64,000 nucleotides of DNA from Dicyema japonicum (taxonomy: Eukaryota > Dicyemida > Rhombozoa > Dicyemidae). Positions 56,301 to 64,000 of this stretch are shown here, in pieces (position 1 is the stretch's first letter; each line of letters opens with the position of its first letter). Position numbers and translations under genes: made by a program. The notes beneath the pieces are model-generated. The model made no database searches and was not told the origin of the DNA. It saw nothing but the letters and a program-made list of their open reading frames with translations. The stretch covers positions 124,001-188,000 of the forward strand of contig RDEW01000053.1 of assembly GCA_011109175.1 (NCBI GenBank), written 5' to 3'.

Positions 56301-56915
56301 GATGAGGAACAGAAGAAGAGAAATCTGAAGGAACCGAACCCATAGAGTAATTGATTTGCCATAATATTCGCAAGGCAGTGTGTGCGACGAGGCCTTATTG
56401 ATTCAGGTACGGCTAGTTAGTACACTGAATGATTGGGTCAAGCCGTTCTTTTGAGGAAGAAAGTCGTTTGTTAACCAAAGACTTCATATCTCTGGAAAAA
56501 TTGTTTTAAAGAGAGGTGTCACTCAATTCGTCCTGAAAACGGGCTTTTATTGCGGGACTTTCTACAGCCAAGATACAGCAATGCACAATTACTTATGCTG
56601 ACCACGTTCCCTCGTGGGATGCGGAGATTTTCTCTGAGAGGAGAGAAAATTATCTTGAGGAGTTTGTTCTCTGATGGGGATGCGAGACGAAATTAAATGA
56701 GTACCAGGAAAATATTATTGAGCCAATGGGGGTTGACTATGGATGAGAGAATAGCGGCCATCCGTATGAAAGGATCTGCGTATGTCGACGAATACTACCG
56801 AATTAAAGTTTATTATCCAACAAATTCATTTTGGAATGAAAATCTTGGAAAAGTGTGACAAGATCGATTTTTTTTATTTTTTTTATTTATCAATTAGTTT
56901 TTAAAAAAATAAAAA
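56301..56915. other. Gene-free stretch
   Basis: Nothing is supported. A weak RT-like fragment near 56570-56620 is not called. Confidence 0.35.
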
Positions 56916-58905
56916 TCAATCAATGATCCCCACCGAGATTAATCCAAAAAACCGCGTGGCGCTTTGTGATGCGAAATTTATCTTCCTTTTCTCTGATGGC
57001 GTCATTGGATCCACCATACTAAAGAAACTCCCAATGTTTTCATAGCCATTTCCGTAGCATACAGTGTGCCTACCGCGTTCCCTACGATGTTGATGGACAA
57101 AGGAAGTCGATGCATGTGGCATATCATACCAATGGCTTCCCCTTCTCCAATGGAAAAATTATAATTATGTCCTCCTCTGTCCAGGCCAACCGGTTCTTGT
57201 ATGGAGGAGTATCAAGCAGACTTTAGGACTCGCTTCAAAATTCAGTTGATCTTATGTCTTGGAATCGTCCTGCACTTCGGCAAGAAAGGCATGATTTCCA
57301 TAACAGTCGACGGTACCACTGCAACGGATGTTTTGTCCGCATTCGTAAGACGTTCGATACTGGTCCGGAAGAGGGAGCTGTTGCATTTTCATGTAACAAG
57401 GATCTCTCCGAGCATCAAAGATAGAATCTTGTTCAGGCTGCGAAAATCTAAAATTGGTAACTTCACATTTCGAGGGATTCCAGTTGAGCTATCAAACTTT
57501 TCAAACAATCTAGCACATTCTTCGGATGACCGCCCTCTATGATGCAATCATCCAAATACCACTTTCAAAGCAGTAGAACAATATCCAATGGTGCGTCCAA
57601 TTCGAGACTGAACAAGTCCGGGTTCAGTGGATCTCCTTGTTGCACTACAGAGAACGAGGGAATGAAGTATTGGTCGTTGACAAACCTGCAAGGTTTTCCG
57701 TGGGAGTTATGAACATATTTGTACACCGGTGGGTAGATTGTACAAGAATCCTCCAAAATTGCATATCACGTTGAAGGCGTTTTTGATATCAATTTTGAAG
57801 ATTACATGAGGAATATTTTACAATTTTCAGTTAATGTGCGGACAGTAGAAACTGCTGTTTTACAACCCCCTGCAGTGCCGACCCTTATTTGGGTTGTAGT
57901 TGTGTAACAAATACAGGAAGGATTGCTCTGCATGCTAGTTTTGAGGCCAACCGACGAAAATCTCAACAGCAATCAGGCGTATTCCTCCTTCCCTGTTATC
58001 GATTGCGATTAACTTAGTGGAGAACATGATGTGATGAATTGTATCTGTTAGTGTCCCGGAAAGCATCCTGTCCATTAGTTTGGTGATAGCGGACACAAGC
58101 GCCAAAGTTGATAAATATCTACTTAAGGTAAGTTCAAGAATTGTGTGACGAGTTGAATGTCAGGAGGCAATCTTACCAGCCAGCCTTCTGAAAACAAACT
58201 CGACCACAACCAGGTCGTACTCTGACGCCCTTCTTATCGAAGGCTATCAAATTGGCGGAAGAACAGGACGTAGCAGATAACTTTTGTAAGTACGTCATAC
58301 ATAATCCAATTTATAAGTGAGGTAATAGAACTCGTGAGACAAGTCCTTGGTCTCCTATGGATAAAGAGGTTAGATCTTTCAGATTGTCAGGTTTTATTCG
58401 TCAAGGCCGCCACTGGGGCAAAATTCCGTATTGTGAGGAGAACTTTATCGTTGATGCAGTCAGGGTACTCACTCCGGCTGGGGGAGCAACTGGACATAGG
58501 TTTTGGGGTGGAAGAGGATGCTTGTTAAGTAAAATATTGTAGGCGTCGGAATCGGTTTTCGCGGTCCACTTGAGGAAAGTGCTCCCAATGGCTGTGCGGG
58601 TACCACCTTCGGTTAATTTCAAGCTAACAGTTCTCTTGAGACGGAGCACTTCGACTTTCTTACTCGGACCATGTGTCTCTTGCGTGTGGTTAGAAGATGT
58701 GGGGCAACTGGGGATATAGATTTCCCATAAAAAAGTAAATGTTGTTCTTTGTGGCGGTAGCAAAAGACTCCTTTCCGTGACCATCTCGATCAAGTCCCAT
58801 TGCGTAAGGCGCTAAACTGAATAGACGCACCCAATCCTGCATTGCGTTAGGCCGAAAGGCATCTTCGATTTGCAGATAAATCAACATCTTGATTCTCAAG
58901 GATCA
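56916..58905 (-). pseudogene. RLE-type LINE, colinear decayed copy
   Basis: The minus strand keeps the normal order. DWVRLFSLAPYAMGLDRDGH is near 58830, LTEGGTRTAI near 58610, the RT segment SVVQQGDPLNPDLFSLELD near 57620 and a degraded YLDD region near 57545. A zinc-knuckle region with VDCYGNHAFLA lies near 57290, and the endonuclease FPLEKGKPLV near 57145. The matching segments in the copy at 52-55 kb are inverted relative to each other. This copy therefore serves as the internal control for the native order. Many stops are present. Confidence 0.8.
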
Positions 58906-59340
58906 TTTTAACGAAAAGAGCTGACAATCTATGAAACCTGTCAAACTGAAAAAGAGAAAGTATCACGGCTTCATGGACCGGTTTGTTTGTTGGTAGATTT
59001 CCGTTCAGACGTCTGGCGTTATTGCCCCGAGCACGTCAGATTTATCAGTTTAATCGGACGACTTTCAGGGAAGTGGAATGGTGAACCTAGAATGATGGTT
59101 ATTCCAGAACATTGGACTCGCGATTATGAAATTAACTCCCATTGCGTGTTCAATGCCTGTAGGCCATAATGGTGACCTGTCTTTGAAAGCGATTACTCCC
59201 AAGCTAATGGGGTTGTCCATTGCCATGCTTAAAAACGAGCTGGGGGAGATGTTTGGCTGGAAGTTTCTAGTTATTCCAATAGAAATGTCGTGGTAAGGAA
59301 TTGCAACAAAGTACCACAAGGGTTAGACGAGGAATCTTGT
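58906..59340 (+). repeat. Dispersed fragment also found near 60.6 kb
   Basis: 59100-59170 (AACTCCCATTGCGTGTTCAATGCC...) is repeated in inverted orientation at 60570-60650. The plus strand 59170-59290 gives NGDLSLKAITPKLMGLSIAM and FGWKFLVIPIEMSW, a coding-like stretch of unknown origin, perhaps an unrecognised transposon or gene piece. Confidence 0.45.
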
Positions 59341-59654
59341 TGATTATTAACTTTTTTTATTATTTGTTAAATAAATTGAGTATTTAATTTTGGAAATATG
59401 TACGTAGACACTATTTTTGTTAAAATAAATTTGGGATTCCGTTCTGTTCCATGCCTTTTTAAAATTGATTGTTGGACGTATCTTAATTATCTCTTATTCT
59501 CTATCAGTATATCCCCGGTTATAAATAAAAAATGCTAAATTTAAGATCTATTCTATTATGAAGATTTGTAGAGGTCCAAACCAATACCCAAACCTATCAA
59601 ATTTTAATATTTGTTCTATTTAACACATACTAATCATGTTAGACTTAACGGATT
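59341..59654. other. AT-rich gene-free stretch
   Basis: Nothing is supported. Confidence 0.4.
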
Positions 59655-59833
59655 TAATAGTCGAGTCATAGGAGCCGTTGGTCCAATGTCGGCTGAGTTC
59701 TTATGCGAACTTGGAGGAATGCTTGATAGAAAAAAAGGAGCAACGAGAAGGCTTCTGGCTGAGACATAGGATTGGAGTAGCCATACTCCGAGGGAACTCA
59801 TTGGCGATCCACGCAGCAGGCTTCCTCAATTAA
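59655..59833 (+). repeat. RLE-LINE 3' tail, subfamily 2
   Basis: Matches 44756-44948 from GTCGAGTCAT to GGCTTCCTCAA in the same orientation. Confidence 0.8.
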
Positions 59834-60339
59834 CATTTGATTCCTTGTTAAATAATTGTCTTTAATAAAAAAATAAATCATTTAAATCGATTTTTCATAG
59901 AATTGCTTTTCTCCAGTTTTTATAAATGATAATTTCCATAAATGGAATTGATATTCTGACATTTCCAAATCACTTCCTATTCTTTATGACAACTTAGAAA
60001 TATACAATAGTATTTTGGAAGATCAAGTAACTCCGTCTTTCACAACCAACATGTTTGAATAATTTTTTATTATAGGAGTTGAGGTCTCATACAAGGCTGA
60101 AAGGAACACTTAGAGAAAAGGGTTGTCAAAGGGGATGTTGTGTTGTGTACGATCCCTCTAGACTACAAAAATAGTTTGAAGAGAATTGGACTTGCTTATC
60201 GACCTCCTCTATTAAAATGGAAGGACGTTTCAATTAAGAGACTGAATTTCAGGGTTATGAACAAAGTTTTAGTTCGTTAAGATATTTTAGTTATCCTGGT
60301 TTCTTATCGACGCTTTATGGTGTCGAATAAATGATTTTC
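59834..60339. other. AT-rich gene-free stretch
   Basis: Nothing is supported. Confidence 0.4.
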
Positions 60340-60650
60340 ATCAACAAAGCCACGTGGTTTGTGACTATTTGATTTAATATTTCTTTTTAAGTGGCTTTAT
60401 TGGATCCACACTACTCAGGCGACATCAATTCTCTTGACGACATTCGAATGGAACCATCTCTTCATTCCACCTGAAGACAACTTCGCTCAAGTTTATTTGT
60501 TTGAATCATAAACACATTTTTAATCGTTAATTCATAAAAAAAGATATTTTCAGCACAAGGAATCCATTATTGCCTTTAGGCATTGAACACGCAGTGGGAG
60601 TTATCCCTCATGATTACGAGCCCAATTTTTTGGAAGTGTCATTCTAGGCT
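60340..60650 (-). repeat. RLE-LINE C-terminal fragment and dispersed piece
   Basis: 60345-60440 resembles 56945-57030 and 62025-62130 (CACGTGG...ATTGGATCCA). 60570-60650 is the inverted partner of 59100-59170. Confidence 0.5.
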
Positions 60651-62024
60651 GTCCTTCCTGAATCCTGTAAGACACCCGATATGACACAGAAGGATCTATT
60701 TTTCACTATTCTAAAGAGTTAAAAGAACCAGTTATAGACGCCTACTTTATTTTCTTTTCTTACCACGTATTAATGATACATTTCACAATCTCTATTTTTG
60801 GATAGATCAGGAATAACCAATACTTTGTACAGATTCTCATATTTTGATTTCTCATGTTTTCTATCCTTTCGATTGGAATTCACCAAAAAAACATTCATGC
60901 ATCTTCAAGCATAAGACGTCCGTTAGCTTGTTAGAAAGGAATAGTAGTTAAATACGTCTTAGTGGATCTTTGCAAGACAGTGGGACTGTATAAGAACAAT
61001 TATATGATCTGTTAACGTAATAAATAAGTAATCAACTAAAAATGTTAACAAATGGCTAAAATTGGAAACTTTGGTAGCATAAGTTAGGTCGGCAATTTTC
61101 GGTGTCACAGCACTCGGAGTCATCAATGTTGCCTGTGCATAAAATTACTTCAGCCTAGCACTGGCCATGATTTCCATTTATCTTAAATATCTCAACCATT
61201 AAACCAGAAGAGGCGATTTTACTTGGATATCTAACCAGAAAATGTCAAGTTTTTTGCACGTAATAACTAACTGAATATTTTATATTTGCATCATTGCTGT
61301 CATCTGATTCAATGATAAATTTAGGAATATTGCACTATTCAAACAGAAAATATTGTTGATTGTAAAAAATATAAAACATCTTTTTTCATAGTAAATCCAG
61401 GGAAACCTGAAACCTCAAATATGAAATATAACGGTTAACTTAAAAGCAAAGTATTCTTGGACACTTGTCGCATTAGAGCAGCGTTACTCAACAGGATCCC
61501 CATGAATTTTAAATTTAAAAATTAAGCCTAAAAATTTATCCTCTCGTCCAAACGAATCTTTGTGTGCCGCATAGATACTGTCTTGCCCTTAAAACATTAC
61601 CAGAGGTGATGAAGGTAGTGATCGATCAAAATATAAAAATAATAAATATTATCCGTTCACAAGCTCTAAACATAATGTGAGAGCATGATTCTGAACACTC
61701 AATCTACTATTCATATAAAAGTAAGATGGCTTTCGAGCGGAAAGCACTGACGAGAGTTGTCGAGTTGTATAAGAGTATTTTCAGTTATTTGAATGACCGA
61801 TGATAAAAACATTTATCCAAATTTATTGATTTAAATATGTTGGAGCAAAATCACATTGATTTTAATACTTTAAGAGCGTGCGGATAAAGGTGAGGTACTA
61901 TCGGTGTCTATTGAGGAGATTCACTATTTATAGCCTATAGTGACCCAAAATATAATAATTTATTTTGAAATAAAATTCAATGCTGGTCACAAGACACACA
62001 AATCACTTAAAACTCTATTGATTT
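60651..62024. other. Long gene-free stretch
   Basis: AT-rich; no open frame, splice pattern or shared repeat was recognised. Confidence 0.45.
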
Positions 62025-62220
62025 TAAAGCCACGTGGCGCCATTAGCTGTATGTGGCTAATCGGTTGAAAGCTTATCTTTCTTACATTTGATGTCGTTAT
62101 TGGATCCTTACTCACCTTACTTAGGAAACGGTATTCAAAAGAATCCACCTATTCTTTCCACCGGGGAAACGATTTCGTTCCCTCGAGACGAGTTCTGTAA
62201 TCGACTTCAAGTCCCAGGAC
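62025..62220 (-). repeat. RLE-LINE C-terminal fragment
   Basis: GCCACGTGGCGC through GTCGTTATTGGATCC matches 56945-57015, where the same sequence lies inside the colinear LINE copy. Confidence 0.5.
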
Positions 62221-63424
62221 AACGGTTTTGTTGATCAGGATTAAGGAATTAGGTTATTTTGGTTTCACCCTTCGTTTTTGGATTATTTTATTATTTACTT
62301 ATTGACTAAGCTTACAAGGGATAATCTTACTCCGCTTTTTCTGGAGCCCTTTCCTGATGATGTTAGTTGGAAATGAAAAGTCGACACGTGGAATTATCGT
62401 TGAATTCTTTTTTAAAAGATCTCTGCTCTTGGTCTGTGTTAATAGTATTTTGTCTCAGGAGTGAATCGTATCAACAAAGTCCTTGTCTGATAAATCCCAG
62501 GTTCGATGAATGGATATTATTTTACTGATTACATAAAAATATTACATTTTTGATAGAATTTGGAGATCTTGAAATTCAAGAATCTGTTTACAAAGGGTCT
62601 TGTTGGCCTTTAAATTTCCTAATTTAGGGGGTAACTTTTCATTTCTAAGGTTCATTACGCTCGAAAGTCATGGGGACCATTTTCCGATAAAAAAGGTTGA
62701 GGTTCCAATTCATACATTCAGTAAATTTTAAGCATCAAAGGTTACTTGGACAGTACGTCCAGTGATATTCGGATCGAGCCCTCTAAGGCAATCTGTTGTG
62801 TAAGAAGGACAAACTCTCTGTTAGAGTCGGAAGGGAAGACACGTGAGGCGATAACGGAGTGATAGGCTGAATGTCAGAATAATGAGATCGCTTGTGAGAG
62901 TTCACTAAAATTGACCATGGTTTTTTGTAATCGTTTTGATTGAAAATGTCAATCGTGCAGTTCGGAGCTTTTATTTATGAAAGACTAATCTCCACTTCAA
63001 GGCCACTTGAAGGTATGGTTACTAAGCATGCTGTTTATTTGTACAAAAAGCATTATTGGCAAAACTGTAGGTGTTTGAGTCATGATTAAGCCAAAATTCC
63101 CCCACGTTCACCTACGGGCCCTTGAAGACAACGAATACTGAAACGCAGACTCCCTGACTTAGCAGAATCCCTGCTCCAAGATCAATTTCCCTACGGTGGC
63201 GATATTATCCATCGTTGTCTTATATAGTATCTAAACATCGCCACATAAACGGAATAAAAAACTATAAAAGCCGAAGCTCTTGAAGATAAAATGAAAGTGG
63301 AGAGGTGAGGGTTATTTTTGACAAATCATCAAAGTGAATCATCTGTATCTGTGATGGAAGCATACCCCAAGTGCATTCATAAATATCGAATAAATCCCCA
63401 TACACCGGTGCAATTCATGAGGAC
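62221..63424. other. Long gene-free stretch
   Basis: No gene or repeat was recognised. Confidence 0.45.
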
Positions 63425-63720
63425 CTAGTTGCGTGTCCATTCAAAATGGCCTCTTTCAAAATGGCCTCCAATTAATTTTTTAGGTTTTGGGTAAGTTCAT
63501 CAATAAACATCACGAGATTTTAGCGAAACGACATCTTTAGGTAAAAAAGTCATCTTTTTTAAATCTTATAAAAATTGATTTTAAGGGGTCCTATATGTAA
63601 GTGGAACTTTTTACCAAGGTCCTCGAAATCTTTAGGTAAAAAAGTCATCTATTTAAATCTTATAAAAATTGATTTTAAGGGGTCCTATGGGTGAGCGGAA
63701 CATTTAACCAAAGTCCTCCA
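63425..63720 (+). repeat. Dispersed repeat family C, copy 2
   Basis: Two internal units starting near ATCTTTAGGTAAAAAAGTCA lie about 95 nt apart (63532 and 63627). The copy aligns with 4965-5195 and ends with TCCTCCAAACCC. Confidence 0.85.
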
Positions 63721-64000
63721 AACCCTATGATTTTAAGATACTAATTGACTTCGGAATAAAAATTAATTATTTTTATTAAAACTAAATTTAATAAGTGATT
63801 GTCTCTTTTAATTTCTTTTATTATAATAAAACTTTTGAATAATTTAATTAATTAATTGATTCACTATTGCATGCCGTTTCTTGTTAACCAAAAGGGAAAT
63901 AGAAGTTTAGAACATGATGGAAATCTGTATCATTTAAAATACAGGAAGGACATATCACATATTGGAGGTGCTCAGATCGTACTTGTCTTGGATCTGTAAA
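63721..64000. other. AT-rich window end
   Basis: Nothing is supported. Confidence 0.4.

Noticed and set aside
1-64000. CRISPR array, bacterial operon or phage features
   Set aside because: No spaced direct repeats and no Shine-Dalgarno-led polycistrons. Spliceosomal introns and animal gene families show a eukaryotic nuclear genome.

Overview
The window reads as an AT-rich, gene-sparse stretch of a metazoan nuclear genome, most likely a dicyemid mesozoan or a close relative. Two facts support this. First, the cellular genes are animal genes: a SMAD, a JUN-like bZIP factor, a Cys-less pentameric ligand-gated channel, alpha-tubulin acetyltransferase, an ankyrin protein of the SOWAH type, and NPL4. 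Second, almost every one is cut by tiny introns, mostly 20-26 nt, with GT...AG ends. Removing them restores long family-typical frames, and the reconstructed exon lengths add up to whole codons. Introns this short are known from dicyemids. Ciliates and nucleomorphs with similar introns do not carry this gene set, and all three standard stop codons are used here.

Region by region: 1-1500 holds a dispersed repeat and a fragment of a LINE with a restriction-like endonuclease (RLE). 1634-3565 is a complete NPL4 gene. 3990-5200 is a decayed reverse transcriptase and a dispersed repeat. 5896-6537 is a small secreted reprolysin-type metalloprotease. 7960-8500 is an IS630/Tc1-like transposase relic. 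8771-9719 is a SMAD. 10-19 kb is repeats, LINE tails, tRNA-derived SINEs and a Tigger/pogo relic. 19.3-20.2 kb is an unidentified gene. 20.7-22.0 kb is a Ginger/gypsy-type integrase, followed by telomere-like TTAGGG repeats. 22.3-24.7 kb carries two neighbouring minus-strand genes, a stand-alone BPL_N-domain protein and an RluA-type pseudouridine synthase. 25.9-26.3 kb is a Merlin relic. 27.4-28.7 kb is the ligand-gated channel. 29-30 kb is a LINE. 30.5-31.9 kb is an unidentified C2H2 gene. 33.8-36.0 kb has SOWAH-like and JUN-like genes. 36-37 kb is a LINE, and 37.9-38.5 kb an orphan secreted protein. 38.5-43 kb is mainly repeats, then tubulin acetyltransferase at 43.3-43.9 kb. 44-50 kb holds LINE pieces and a well-delimited Tigger element inserted in a LINE. 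50.8-51.9 kb is an orphan membrane protein. 52-63.7 kb is almost entirely LINE sequence, including a copy whose 5' half is inverted relative to its 3' half.

The cellular genes are unrelated in function (protein quality control, signalling, RNA modification, cytoskeleton) and form no operon. What they share is architecture: very short introns, short intergenic 5' ends and reduced protein length. Several genes need one single-base correction, usually in a homopolymer, to read through. That looks more like residual assembly error than gene decay. All family calls come from reading translated sequence by eye, and no database search was possible.
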